The notes under the pieces were generated by a model. That model saw nothing but the letters and a program-made list of their open reading frames with translations. It had not been told where the DNA came from and did not search any database. Made by a program: the position numbers and the translations under genes. A stretch of DNA of 64,000 nt from NCBI RefSeq assembly GCF_032878955.1, contig NZ_CP043839.1, forward strand, positions 3,596,001 through 3,660,000, in the 5' to 3' direction. Below are positions 15,307-24,182 of this stretch, piece by piece. The stretch's first letter is position 1, and every line of letters starts with the position of its first letter. Origin of the DNA: Butyricimonas paravirosa (GTDB lineage: Bacteria > Bacteroidota > Bacteroidia > Bacteroidales > Marinifilaceae).

Positions 15307-15576
15307 ATGTATAAAAGAAAATATACAACCGTTTTATATATAGGGATAGAGCAATACATTGCTTTTGTCCGAACGTTACGTCATCATCCTGATTATGAAT
15401 TTGTAAGTATAAAAATGACTTACGCGCTATGTAAAGATGGTATATATCGTCATTTCGGGTCATTCCAGGTCATGATAAGATTTAGATCATATCCGAGTAA
15501 TCAGGGAGAGTACATGTTCTATTTCGGTAGAATATTTCAAATGGAATTGGATAAAATGAAGTTGATTAATTATTAG
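15307..15576 (+). CDS. hypothetical early protein, 89 aa
   Basis: A basic, Tyr-rich product (MYKRKYTTVLYIGIEQYIAF ... YMFYFGRIFQMELDKMKLIN) of likely mixed alpha/beta fold. It lies between two small early genes on the same strand with short gaps. No motif is recognised; the frame is plausible but not well supported. Confidence 0.5.
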   Translation: MYKRKYTTVLYIGIEQYIAFVRTLRHHPDYEFVSIKMTYALCKDGIYRHFGSFQVMIRFRSYPSNQGEYMFYFGRIFQMELDKMKLINY

Positions 15577-15582
15577 ACAAGT

Positions 15583-16014
15583 ATGAAAACATTTAAAGAA
15601 ATATACGAGGAAATCGTTAAAAACAACGGTTGTAACACGGGCGAGACATTCGCCAAATCCATGTTCGAGGCTGGTCAAAAGTCCGGTATTAACGAGTACT
15701 TGAAAGGAATAACAAGTTGGGAGGATTGCTTTCAATTGGCTCAGTTCCTTTTAATAAAAATGACAAGAGAAGGTATTGATATGAACGCATCAGAATTGGT
15801 TCTATCCGTTGAGATGAATCATGAAAACTCGAGATATAAATCCCGGATGGCGATCCAGTACACCAGGGAAGGCGAAACGTCCCTGGAAGAAAAAGCCTAT
15901 GAATTAGCCGACAAAATATTACAAGAAGATTCAAGTAATCAAAATACCCGGGAAAAATTGAAAAAAGCGATCCTAGCCGGGTATAATTTACATCACGAGG
16001 ATTTCGATGATTAA
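15583..16014 (+). CDS. hypothetical early protein, 143 aa
   Basis: An acidic protein starting MKTFKEIYEEIVKNNGCNTG. It contains SWEDCFQLAQFLLIKMTREG, and a C-terminal helical part ending ILAGYNLHHEDFDD. It is the last gene before the replication module. No recognised domain. Confidence 0.65.
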   Translation: MKTFKEIYEEIVKNNGCNTGETFAKSMFEAGQKSGINEYLKGITSWEDCFQLAQFLLIKMTREGIDMNASELVLSVEMNHENSRYKSRMAIQYTREGETSLEEKAYELADKILQEDSSNQNTREKLKKAILAGYNLHHEDFDD

Positions 16015-16139
16015 CCTGCCCCGAGAAATCATGATATATCGTTAAACATGAAAATATTTTGTCCGTTGGCGAGTGATTTTTATTCTCGAATTTAGGAGTT
16101 CCGGTTCATTTTTAGTCAATCGGGGATAACAGAAACAAT

Positions 16140-16153
16140 TGTAACAATGTAAC
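16140..16153. repeat. pair of TGTAAC iterons just before the primase gene
   Basis: TGTAAC at 16140-16145 and 16148-16153 ends 1 nt before the primase-helicase ATG. The same hexamer and its complement are clustered at 19334-19566. This is consistent with autoregulation or origin binding by a replication protein. Confidence 0.55.
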
Positions 16154-16154
16154 T

Positions 16155-18941
16155 ATGTATGTTGAAGAACAAGCGATATTAGATGCAACAAACGGGGGAT
16201 TAGATATTATCTTGTATTATTACCCGCAAGCCCGGAAAGCGTTGGAAACACGGGAAAAAAGGTTTAAAATTCGGGATGAACGAACTCCATCAGCGTCATT
16301 GAAACAAGTGGAGGATGGTAATTGGCTGGTAACAGATTTCGGGGATGATCAGGTTCCCAGGAATGCAATCCGTGTATGCATGAAGGAGGAGGGGAAAACG
16401 TTCCGGGAGGCTATCGTGATCCTGGCGGGACGGTATGGAATTGGGGGTATCAAGTCAGAAGTGAATAAACCGGAACTCGAAATTCGGGATGCACTTCCGG
16501 ATGAATCAGAAGGAAGTTACGAGTTTGACGTGAAAACGGAAATATCTAAAGAGGAATTGGCGGTTCTTGGTCCCAAGGTTACAAGTGAGGTTTGTAAAAA
16601 ATACAACGTGTATTCGCTTAATAGTTTTACCTACGTGAAGAACCGGAAAGCCACGATCACGAAAACGACATCGACGTACCCGATATTCCTTTTTGATCAT
16701 GGCGAGTGGAAAAAATTGTATCAACCGTTGAATCCCGAAAAGCAATACAGGTTCCGGTATATTGGGAATAAGCCGAAGGATTTTATTAACGGGTTGGCAC
16801 AATTGAGAAAGGCGTACGAGGACTCTAGGACTGCACAATTGAAAAGGCAGGAAGAGGATGACAAACCGAAAGACATCGAGAAAATCGAGGAGGCGATAAT
16901 TTGTTCCGGGGATAGGGATTCGTTGAACGTGGCCGGGTTCGGTTATTACCCGCTGTGGCTTAATTCGGAAACGGCGGCACTTTCCGAGGGACAATATAAA
17001 GAGATCATGGCTTGCGTGAAGACGTTGTATATCCTTCCGGATATTGATTCCACGGGGATTCGTGCGTCATTGCGTTTGGGAATGAAGTTTTTGGATATTC
17101 GTTTTATTTGGCTCCCGGATTCGCTGGCAACCTTTAAGGATAACCGGGGAAAGCCTCGAAAAGATTTACGGGATTACGTGGAGTTGTACCCTTCTATTTC
17201 GGATTTTAAAAAACTCGTGAACGTGGCCATGCCGTTGCAGTTTTGGGATATGGTGACGAGAGAGGAAGGGATAAAGTATTATTTGAATGACGAACACGCT
17301 CTATTTTTCCTTCACGCTAACGGGTTCGGGAAAATAGAATACAAGAACACGAAAGGGGAGACTATTTTTGTCCGGGTGAGAGACAACATGGTAAAAGAAG
17401 TACAGGCGGAAGAAATAAAGGATTTCACGTTGAATTTTTTGAAGGATCGTTACTTGCCTATCCCTCTCCGGAACGTGGTGCGTAAACCGAACCAGTTATC
17501 GGAAGCGACTTTGAAGGGGTTGCCAAAATTAAATATAGATTTCACTGATTTTGATCAGTTCTCCCAGTATTTGTTTTTCCGGAATAAAACGATCCTGGTA
17601 ACAGGAAGCGAGATTCGGGAATTACGTCCGGGGGACTCGAACCGTTTCGCCTGGGAGGAAAAAGTGATCCAGCGTAATTTCAAAATATTGCCGGATCAAT
17701 TCAAGATCACACGAAACGAGGATACGGGGCTGTACGATATAGAAATATTTAATTACGATTCAAAGTTCTTTTGTTACTTGATCAACGCGAGTAGGGTACA
17801 TTGGCAAACTGAATTGGAAGGACGGTTGGATTGTAAAGATGAAGAGTTCAAGAGGAAATATATAGCGGATCATCGGTTCTCAATCGACGGGGAATTATTA
17901 AACGAGGAGGAGATTCAAGAACAAAAAGAACACTTGATCAATAAAATGTTTTCGATCGGGTATTTATTGCACCAGTACAAGAATAAGGCGAGACCGTGGG
18001 CGGTGTACGCTATTGATAATAAAATATCGGCTGATGGAGAGAGTCACGGGCGATCCGGGAAATCGTTCTGTTATTCCTCGTTAAACCTGTTCAAAAAGTC
18101 TGTCACGTTACCGGGACGAAATCCCGAGATCACGAAGAACCCGCACATTTACGACCGGGTGACGGAATACACCGACATCGTTTTGGTGGATGATGCTGAT
18201 CAGTATTTACCCTTTGAATTTTTCTATGACACGATAACGGGGGTTATGACCGTGAATCCTAAGAATAACAAGTCTTACGAGATTCCATTCACGAAATCCC
18301 CGAAATTCTGTTTCACTTCAAATTTCCCTTTACGGAATTCGGATGATTCAACGGAAGCACGGGTATTATACACGGTATTCTCTGACTATTATCACGAGAA
18401 GACGGAACGAAATAATTACAGGCAGACACGGAAGATCGCGGATGATTTCGGGAAGAATTTGTTTGATGATTATAATGATGACGAGTGGAACGCTGATTTG
18501 AATTTTTTTGCCCAGTGCTTGCGGTTTTACTTGTCGATCCCCTCCCCCCGGAAAATAAATCCTCCCATGAAAAATGTAACCATGCGGAAAATGTTATCGG
18601 AAATGGGAGCGGCGTTTAAAGATTGGGCGGAGGTTTATTTTGACGTGACAGGTAATAACGTGAACACGCAAATCGTGAGGGAAGAGGCTTTGGATGATTT
18701 CACGAAAGCGACCAAGACACAAAAATGGACGACCAACAAGTTCACGAAAGCATTGAAGGCGTTCTGTGTTTATAACAATTACGTGTTTAACCCGAAAGCC
18801 TTACAAAATTCGCAGGGGCGAATCGTGCGGAAGGATAAGGATAACGTGGCCAAGGACATGATCTATATTCAGACAAAACCGATTGATCCCGTTGAGCTGG
18901 CGGATAAAGGGAGTATAACCGAGGAAGAAAAACCGTTTTAA
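16155..18941 (+). CDS. phage primase-helicase (TOPRIM plus SF3-like ATPase)
   Basis: A 928-residue protein. An N-terminal part (1-230) includes a TPSASLK / FGDD stretch as in DNA primases. A TOPRIM-like region has CSGDRDSLNVAGFG at about 250 and LPDIDSTG with Asp296 and Asp298; the usual catalytic Glu is Ser251. The ATPase domain has Walker A GRSGKS (632-637), Walker B VLVDDAD (Asp679-Asp680), and the SF3 motif C CFTSNF (Asn723). A C-terminal DNA-binding-like region follows. It should prime and unwind phage DNA. Iteron hexamers lie directly upstream and downstream, so it or a partner probably acts there. Confidence 0.88.
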   Translation: MYVEEQAILDATNGGLDIILYYYPQARKALETREKRFKIRDERTPSASLKQVEDGNWLVTDFGDDQVPRNAIRVCMKEEGKTFREAIVILAGRYGIGGIKSEVNKPELEIRDALPDESEGSYEFDVKTEISKEELAVLGPKVTSEVCKKYNVYSLNSFTYVKNRKATITKTTSTYPIFLFDHGEWKKLYQPLNPEKQYRFRYIGNKPKDFINGLAQLRKAYEDSRTAQLKRQEEDDKPKDIEKIEEAIICSGDRDSLNVAGFGYYPLWLNSETAALSEGQYKEIMACVKTLYILPDIDSTGIRASLRLGMKFLDIRFIWLPDSLATFKDNRGKPRKDLRDYVELYPSISDFKKLVNVAMPLQFWDMVTREEGIKYYLNDEHALFFLHANGFGKIEYKNTKGETIFVRVRDNMVKEVQAEEIKDFTLNFLKDRYLPIPLRNVVRKPNQLSEATLKGLPKLNIDFTDFDQFSQYLFFRNKTILVTGSEIRELRPGDSNRFAWEEKVIQRNFKILPDQFKITRNEDTGLYDIEIFNYDSKFFCYLINASRVHWQTELEGRLDCKDEEFKRKYIADHRFSIDGELLNEEEIQEQKEHLINKMFSIGYLLHQYKNKARPWAVYAIDNKISADGESHGRSGKSFCYSSLNLFKKSVTLPGRNPEITKNPHIYDRVTEYTDIVLVDDADQYLPFEFFYDTITGVMTVNPKNNKSYEIPFTKSPKFCFTSNFPLRNSDDSTEARVLYTVFSDYYHEKTERNNYRQTRKIADDFGKNLFDDYNDDEWNADLNFFAQCLRFYLSIPSPRKINPPMKNVTMRKMLSEMGAAFKDWAEVYFDVTGNNVNTQIVREEALDDFTKATKTQKWTTNKFTKALKAFCVYNNYVFNPKALQNSQGRIVRKDKDNVAKDMIYIQTKPIDPVELADKGSITEEEKPF

Positions 18942-19189
18942 TGGATAACCCAGATAATACATACAAGGAAAAAGTGTATGATTTCTTGTACCGGATGCCA
19001 GTGGGGAAGGAGTATTTAATTGATAACCTCTGTAAAGCTGGCACAAGGGAGAAATTCGTGGAGATCGTGAAGGAATTTATGATTGCCACGTTGTCACGTT
19101 ATTCATACGGGATAGAGTTTTCGGGTGATTACAAGAAGATACGGAAAAGTGATATTACGGGATTACCGGACTTGTTGAAAAAGAAATGA
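18941..19189 (+). CDS. small hypothetical replication-module protein, 82 aa
   Basis: The ATG overlaps the primase-helicase stop (TAATG), so it is translationally coupled. The product (MDNPDNTYKEKVYDFLYRMP ... SDITGLPDLLKKK) looks like a winged-helix-sized domain: VYDFLYRMPVGKEYLIDNLC may be helices 1-2. A role as primase partner or iteron-binding protein is a guess. Confidence 0.65.
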   Translation: MDNPDNTYKEKVYDFLYRMPVGKEYLIDNLCKAGTREKFVEIVKEFMIATLSRYSYGIEFSGDYKKIRKSDITGLPDLLKKK

Positions 19190-19333
19190 CCTGATGAATA
19201 TTGACCATTTGCATGTAGTTTTGAAACTATTCCAGGGGCGTATTGGTAACAATGCGCCCCTTCCTTTTACACCTGGGCGGCGGGGTGTTATTCCATTTTC
19301 CCCTTTCCCCCTTCTAAAAGAACCAGAAAAAAA

Positions 19334-19566
19334 TGTAACTCTGTATTATCACGCTGAATGTTCAATAAATCAAATGATTAATGGTTACATTTAATTTGTA
19401 ACTTGGTTACAAGGTTACAAAATGAAAATGTAACCAATTCATTAAATACAAGGTTACATTTTTGGCTCGTTACATGGTTACAAAAATATTTCGATAATTT
19501 GTAATGTGTAAAATGTTGATATAGTGTCGTTTATTGCGGATTTGTTGGCACTGTTACGTGGTTACA
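19334..19566. repeat. iteron cluster, likely phage replication origin
   Basis: Ten perfect copies of GTTACA or its complement TGTAAC lie in 233 nt, at 19334, 19384, 19397, 19406, 19414, 19429, 19453, 19469, 19477 and 19561. Six have the longer form GGTTACA followed by A or T. Copies occur in both orientations and some are 8 nt apart. The surrounding sequence is AT-rich with no credible gene. The position directly after the primase-helicase operon suggests the replication origin. Confidence 0.6.
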
Positions 19567-19624
19567 AAATTTTCCGGTAAAACTTGAAGTTATAAAGATG
19601 CGTGTAGAGGCGATATTCTTAGGA

Positions 19625-19660
19625 TGGAGAAATGATATTCTCCACGTTTTACTTTTTATT
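19625..19660 (+). terminator. hairpin at the end of the early/replication operon
   Basis: TGGAGAA (19625-19631) pairs with TTCTCCA (19638-19644), followed by a T-rich run. It separates the origin region from the structural genes starting at 19697. Confidence 0.55.
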
Positions 19661-19696
19661 TTGGTAGGAAATGCTTAAATTAGGATTGAAATTCAG

Positions 19697-20200
19697 ATGA
19701 TTATGAGTAAAGGTTCTATTTTGACAATTAGTTTGAAACCGCACCTAGCTGATTTTTGTCGGCATGAGATGCGGCAGGATAAGGAGGGGAATATTATTCT
19801 TTCCCGCAAAAGTGATATTGGTAAGCATATCTATTCAATGGTGATGACCTCGGATATGCCCGTGAAGGGGCTACCGTGTACCGATCCGGTTAGTTTTATT
19901 ATCCCGGTCACAGGGGCCAACCAGTACATCATCAAGTATCGTTTTATCTATGTATCAAGATGGGGAGAGGAAAAAATTCAAGATTACATAGAGGCCGAGT
20001 TCAACCTTCGGATGAGATTATTGTTCGAGGCGGGATACCGGAAAAAGTTTTCACAGAAAGAGATTGTCGAGTCCATTTTACAGGCTTATAATATCAAAAA
20101 TACAGCGTTAAATTACGAGGCGGTGAAGAAATCTGACTACCGGATGAACCGAAAAAATCGAAAAATTATATTTGAGGACTTGCAAAAGTCTGTTATGTAG
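19697..20200 (+). CDS. hypothetical protein at the start of the structural region
   Basis: A 167-residue basic protein starting MIMSKGSILTISLKPHLADF; the second Met at 19703 is an equal start candidate. It contains SFIIPVTGANQYIIKYRFIY and a C-terminal helical part with KKFSQKEIVESILQAYNI, then a basic tail. It may be a DNA-binding protein of the late region. No family is recognised. Confidence 0.7.
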   Translation: MIMSKGSILTISLKPHLADFCRHEMRQDKEGNIILSRKSDIGKHIYSMVMTSDMPVKGLPCTDPVSFIIPVTGANQYIIKYRFIYVSRWGEEKIQDYIEAEFNLRMRLLFEAGYRKKFSQKEIVESILQAYNIKNTALNYEAVKKSDYRMNRKNRKIIFEDLQKSVM

Positions 20201-20225
20201 GTGTTTATAAGAAATTTAAGTGTAA

Positions 20226-20693
20226 ATGTTTAAAAGTGGTGCATTTACATTCATAATAACGAATGGTATGGTTGTACAACAAGTTGTAAAGATAGAATAC
20301 TCGCTACTTCAATGGATTAACCGGGGAAGGGCGGGAGATGTTTTCGTGGAAGTTGAATTTTTACCGGGGAAAGATTGGCAACCGTTCCCTTTTACCCCGG
20401 GAACGGGACAATTGACCGAGAAGGCGGCACGTTCCGAGGCGGGAGTTTCTTACAAGACAGAGGTGAAATGTAACGTGACAATGGATAATCCAAGTATGCT
20501 TTCTGGATTTTCAACTCTTGAACACGCTGATGTCGTGATCCGGGTAATGTATAATTCGGGAGAGTGGAAAGTGATCGGTATCCCGGGGAACCCGGTGAAA
20601 ACGTCGGCAGAGTTGGAAGTGGCTAAAAGTGGATTGTTCAAGGTTAGTTTTCAATGTGATTCTATTTATCGTACTCGTTTCTTGAAGGCTTAA
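20226..20693 (+). CDS. structural protein, tail-tube/head-like
   Basis: A 155-residue beta-rich protein (INRGRAGDVFVEVEFLPGKD ... GLFKVSFQCDSIYRTRFLKA). It contains WKVIGIPGNPVKTSAELEV, resembling the GYPGNPLQLTTES stretch of the protein at 23108. The two are probably related structural proteins that flank the protease and capsid genes. The exact role is unproven. Confidence 0.65.
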   Translation: MFKSGAFTFIITNGMVVQQVVKIEYSLLQWINRGRAGDVFVEVEFLPGKDWQPFPFTPGTGQLTEKAARSEAGVSYKTEVKCNVTMDNPSMLSGFSTLEHADVVIRVMYNSGEWKVIGIPGNPVKTSAELEVAKSGLFKVSFQCDSIYRTRFLKA

Positions 20694-20702
20694 AGTCCTT
20701 TA
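20693..20702 (+). promoter_or_regulatory. TCCTTTA motif copy, diverged
   Basis: AAGTCCTTTA lies about 40 nt before the protease ATG. It shares GTCCTTTA with the four TTGTCCTTTA copies ahead of other late genes. Confidence 0.3.
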
Positions 20703-20742
20703 AATATTTCGTGTATGCATCTATCTTTCGTAAAAAAGAAAG

Positions 20743-21630
20743 ATGTATCCATATTTAATATCACAGATTTTAAAGGGGGTATGGTTCCTGCGTCCGGAAG
20801 ATGCCATCGCCGGACACGTGATTGTCAATAATATATTGACGGGAGTTTATCGTGATGAAAAATTTGCCAAAACTCTTTCCGAGATAACGCCGATACAACA
20901 ATTATCCCACGAAGGTGAAAGCTCGTATGATAAATCCCCGAAAGGGAGTACGGCGATTATTTCGGTAAAGGGTACGATGATAAAATACGGAACCTTTTGT
21001 TCATACGGTGCGGATGAGATTGCCATGCAGATCGAGGAGGCAGCTCTACACGAGAATATTTCTTCTATCGTTTTGGATATAGATTCGGGTGGAGGGGCGT
21101 GTAACGCTGTTTCCCCGTTATGCAAGGCAATTGTTACCGCGAAGGCAAAGGGGAAACCTGTTGTTGCCTCCTGTGATGTTGCGGCTAGTGCGGCTTACTG
21201 GATCGCTTGTAATTGTGACCGGATCGTGGCGGATAATGACGTGAGTTCGGCGTTCGGATCAATTGGCGTGATGTGTAGTTTTTCAGACTTGAAACCATTC
21301 TACGAGAAGATGGGTGTGAAATTTCACGAGATTTACGCTGACCAGAGCGAGAATAAAAACGAAGCGTTTCGCCTTGCGTTGGAGGGAGACTACACGAAAA
21401 TTCGTCAGGAGAGCTTGAACCCGATGGCTCTCCGGTTCCAGGAGGAAGTGAAAGAGAAACGGAAATGTTTAAAACTGGATACTCCGGGGATTCTTTCGGG
21501 AAAAATGTTTTATGCCCGTGAAGCTGTTGCCGTGGGGTTGATTGACGAGATCGGGACTCTGGGACGTGCCGTCGAGGTGGCGAAGGAATTGGAAGAGATG
21601 AATCTTATTAATAAATACATTAATTCGTGA
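20743..21630 (+). CDS. S49-family head maturation protease
   Basis: A 295-residue protein with the ClpP/crotonase-like fold of SppA (S49) peptidases. STAIISVKGTMIKYG, VLDIDSGGGACNAV (oxyanion region), VAASAAYWIA with nucleophile Ser149, GSIGV, and a downstream Lys205 (ENKNEAF) as candidate general base are present. GKMFYAREAVAVGLIDEIGT matches the family C-terminus. In phages this protease cleaves scaffold during head maturation. The capsid gene starts 3 nt later, as expected. Confidence 0.9.
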   Translation: MYPYLISQILKGVWFLRPEDAIAGHVIVNNILTGVYRDEKFAKTLSEITPIQQLSHEGESSYDKSPKGSTAIISVKGTMIKYGTFCSYGADEIAMQIEEAALHENISSIVLDIDSGGGACNAVSPLCKAIVTAKAKGKPVVASCDVAASAAYWIACNCDRIVADNDVSSAFGSIGVMCSFSDLKPFYEKMGVKFHEIYADQSENKNEAFRLALEGDYTKIRQESLNPMALRFQEEVKEKRKCLKLDTPGILSGKMFYAREAVAVGLIDEIGTLGRAVEVAKELEEMNLINKYINS

Positions 21631-21633
21631 TAT

Positions 21634-23088
21634 ATGTTTGACAAACTGTTAGCGGCGGTAATGAGCCGATTGGGGATTACGTCTTTCGAGAAGAAAGACG
21701 GGAAATACGCTTTGACCGAGGAACAGAGAAAGACCTTGGTTAAAATGTATAACGAGGATTTCGTGAATAAGTTTGAGAAGGACTTATCCGGGATGAGTGA
21801 TGATCATGGCCTAGGGAATGCTCTGGATTACAAGAATAAGTTAGAGTCGTTGCAGGCTGAATATGACGCGTTCAAGCGAAATGCGGAGGAAAAAGAGCGT
21901 AATTTGACCGAACTTGTGGACACGTTGTCTGAGTATCCGGAGCAGGATAAAAAGATGGAGAAAACTCAAGCGAGTGATCGGGGTAATTTTAAATTGAACA
22001 TGGATTTTCTGCATAATAAAGTGTTGGAAAACTTCGTGAACGGGGATGGTTTGATGGTGAACGCTGCCGATACGATCGTGACGGATGAGTTGAGAGAGGA
22101 GTTTGGGAAGTACGTCGCTAACGTGAAGTACGACATTATCACGTTGTTGTTCGGTAAATTGCAGGCAACGCAGTACATGACAACCAAAATGACGGAAAAA
22201 ACGGTTTGGCGGGCGATCCAGTCGCACATTAGCGATTTGATGCAGAAATTCACCCCGTACTGGACTCCTTCCGGTCAATCCAAGTTTACCCCGATCGAGA
22301 TTCCAAATCACAAACACAAGATCAACGTGCCGATCAAGCCCGCGGAGATCATGGAGGACGTGATCGGTTATCTTTATGATGAAGGTTTGCAACCGAAGGA
22401 TATGCCTATCGTGAAGTATATTATCGAGGTGTTATTGAAACCGAAAATTGAAGAGGAACGTGACGAGCAAATAGCCGTGGGCGTGTACGATGAGAACAAA
22501 AATTCCGGAAAGAAAGACGGGGATGCGGGAGACGTGTTCGGTTCGATTGATGGGTATATTACCGTGTTGAAGAGAATCCACGCGGATGAGTCGTTGAACA
22601 TGATTCGTCTATTGAAAGATGTGGTGTTGACCCGTGAGAATATTTACGATAAGTTTGACGAGATTTACCGGGAGATTCCGAAAAAGTACCGCACGAAATC
22701 GCTTCCTATTTTCATTGATCCGGATTTATTGAATCTCTACGAGCTTGCTCGTGACGATAAGTTCCCGACTTCAAAGAACGAGGACGAGAAAAAGAAACGT
22801 TTGCAACACACGAATTTCACGTTTATCCCGCTGGATGGAATGGTTGGAACGGGTTGTTTCTTTATCACCCCGAAAGAGAATTTCATTCACTTGTTGTCTA
22901 AAAACAAGGGAGCGACGAAGATTTGGTTGCAGGGTGAAAACTACGATGTCAAGATTTTTGCTGAATGGTGGGAGGCTGTTGGATTTGCCATTGCAGAGTT
23001 GTTGTTTGGTTACGTTCCTCCTGTTGAATCCGGTTCTGATTCAGAAACGGGATCAGGTTCTGGCTCAGAAGAGGGACAAACGGTTTAA
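21634..23088 (+). CDS. major capsid protein with N-terminal scaffold-like segment
   Basis: A 484-residue protein. Residues about 60-115 form a charged coiled coil (LESLQAEYDAFKRNAEEKER), which may be a fused scaffolding region removed by the upstream protease. The remaining about 350 residues look like a capsid shell protein (WRAIQSHISDLMQKFTPYW, SLPIFIDPDLLNLYELA). The C-terminus is a Ser/Gly/Glu-rich tail (SGSDSETGSGSGSEEG). Assignment rests on position between protease and late genes and on length. Confidence 0.75.
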   Translation: MFDKLLAAVMSRLGITSFEKKDGKYALTEEQRKTLVKMYNEDFVNKFEKDLSGMSDDHGLGNALDYKNKLESLQAEYDAFKRNAEEKERNLTELVDTLSEYPEQDKKMEKTQASDRGNFKLNMDFLHNKVLENFVNGDGLMVNAADTIVTDELREEFGKYVANVKYDIITLLFGKLQATQYMTTKMTEKTVWRAIQSHISDLMQKFTPYWTPSGQSKFTPIEIPNHKHKINVPIKPAEIMEDVIGYLYDEGLQPKDMPIVKYIIEVLLKPKIEEERDEQIAVGVYDENKNSGKKDGDAGDVFGSIDGYITVLKRIHADESLNMIRLLKDVVLTRENIYDKFDEIYREIPKKYRTKSLPIFIDPDLLNLYELARDDKFPTSKNEDEKKKRLQHTNFTFIPLDGMVGTGCFFITPKENFIHLLSKNKGATKIWLQGENYDVKIFAEWWEAVGFAIAELLFGYVPPVESGSDSETGSGSGSEEGQTV

Positions 23089-23107
23089 CTTCTAAAATAG
23101 TAATTTT

Positions 23108-23668
23108 ATGGTAGGATATTCTCCGGTTAGTGTACCGAAAAAAAGTAATGGTGGGCGCACCAAACCGAAAAAGGCGAAATTGATCCTTTTCCGGTTGAAT
23201 GATGTTAAAACATTCCCGACTCCGGATGAGAAAGGGGTATTGATTAAAGAAAATTTAGTCCTCAAAACGGGGGCGAAGGCGTTTTTCCTTGAAACGACAG
23301 CTTCCACGATCAGCGTGGGGCAGACTTCCGAGGGCGATCCGGACAACAAGGGATTCAAACAGAAGATCGAGTTTAGCCGTCCCGGATCGGATGACGTGGA
23401 ATTCGAGGAGTTCATGGAAAACAACGTGAACGAGGATTTGTGTTGTATTATTGAATACCAGTTATCCGGTAAAAAGAAATTAGCTGGGTATCCCGGTAAT
23501 CCTTTACAGCTAACGACTGAAAGTACGGATAACAACGAGGGGGACGTGAATAAGGTCACCTTGGAGTCCGTGCTTCGTGGGTCTCGAATTTACTTCTACG
23601 AGGGGGAAATGCCCGTGATTGATGGTGTTGACGAACCGACAGGATCGGGTGGCTCTGAATCCGTGTAG
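23108..23668 (+). CDS. structural protein, tail-tube-like
   Basis: A 186-residue beta-rich protein (KAKLILFRLNDVKTFPTPDE ... VNKVTLESVLRGSRIYFYEG) with AGYPGNPLQLTTEST. Its layout resembles the 155-residue protein at 20226, and its C-terminal Gly/Ser tail resembles that of the capsid protein. It may be a tail tube or head decoration protein. It closes this operon, with a strong terminator after it. Confidence 0.65.
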   Translation: MVGYSPVSVPKKSNGGRTKPKKAKLILFRLNDVKTFPTPDEKGVLIKENLVLKTGAKAFFLETTASTISVGQTSEGDPDNKGFKQKIEFSRPGSDDVEFEEFMENNVNEDLCCIIEYQLSGKKKLAGYPGNPLQLTTESTDNNEGDVNKVTLESVLRGSRIYFYEGEMPVIDGVDEPTGSGGSESV

Positions 23669-23691
23669 ATTTGAATTTTTGTTTATGTTTT

Positions 23692-23719
23692 CCCGTGGCT
23701 CCGGTCACGGGATTTTTTT
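23692..23719 (+). terminator. intrinsic terminator after the capsid operon
   Basis: CCCGTG / CACGGG with an 8-nt loop is followed by ATTTTTTT. Confidence 0.85.
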
Positions 23720-23729
23720 CTTTATTTTC

Positions 23730-23760
23730 TTTGTTCAGTGAACAAAAATAATTATATTTG
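23730..23760 (+). promoter_or_regulatory. promoter overlapped by a perfect 17-bp palindrome
   Basis: TTTG at 23730-23733 and TATATTTG at 23753-23760 with 19-nt spacing match the host promoter consensus exactly. The palindrome TTTGTTCAGTGAACAAA (23730-23746) begins at the -33 box, an ideal operator position. It drives the small cassette at 23804-24656 apart from the phage late transcript. Confidence 0.7.
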
Positions 23761-23803
23761 TATCATTAACCACTGGGCGACCCCCAGTATAAAAATCAAG
23801 TTT

Positions 23804-24136
23804 ATGTTCTTTAAAATTCTGAAGTTTGCCGAAACCCACAAGGATGGGTTCACGGTCGAGTTGGAAAATTTATCTCCCGTTACCGAGGGGATAGCAGTAG
23901 CCTACGCTGAAACTCAAAATTGTCATGATGATGATGGTTTGAGAAAATGCCTGGAACACGCTTGGAACCATGGACGGGTAATCGGGGGATGGTTGGATTA
24001 CGAATCCGGGGTTTTTTACTACGATTCGGTGAAAATTTTTCCCGATGATGAATTGGAAAAAGCGATCGAGTTCGGTAGACAAAATGGTCAGTTAGCGATA
24101 TTCTGGCTGACCAAACAGCAGGAAATCCGGCTGTGA
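23804..24136 (+). CDS. hypothetical protein of a regulated mini-cassette, 110 aa
   Basis: The start at 23804 (MFFKILKFAETHKDGFTVEL) is chosen because the promoter -7 box ends at 23760, downstream of an in-frame ATG at 23738. The product has GFTVELENLSPVTEGIAVAYAETQ and GRVIGGWLDYESGVFYYDSV. This looks like a compact alpha/beta protein. It is followed by an HTH protein gene. Inserted between structural genes with its own promoter, it is probably a moron; function is unknown. Confidence 0.7.
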   Translation: MFFKILKFAETHKDGFTVELENLSPVTEGIAVAYAETQNCHDDDGLRKCLEHAWNHGRVIGGWLDYESGVFYYDSVKIFPDDELEKAIEFGRQNGQLAIFWLTKQQEIRL

Positions 24137-24182
24137 ATTAGAACAGGGGGGTGAAATTCCCCCCATTTAAAAAATTAATGAT

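Noticed and set aside
19194..19394. 66-codon plus-strand frame in the origin region
   Set aside because: It overlaps iterons, has a low-complexity Pro-rich middle, and no coupling to neighbours.
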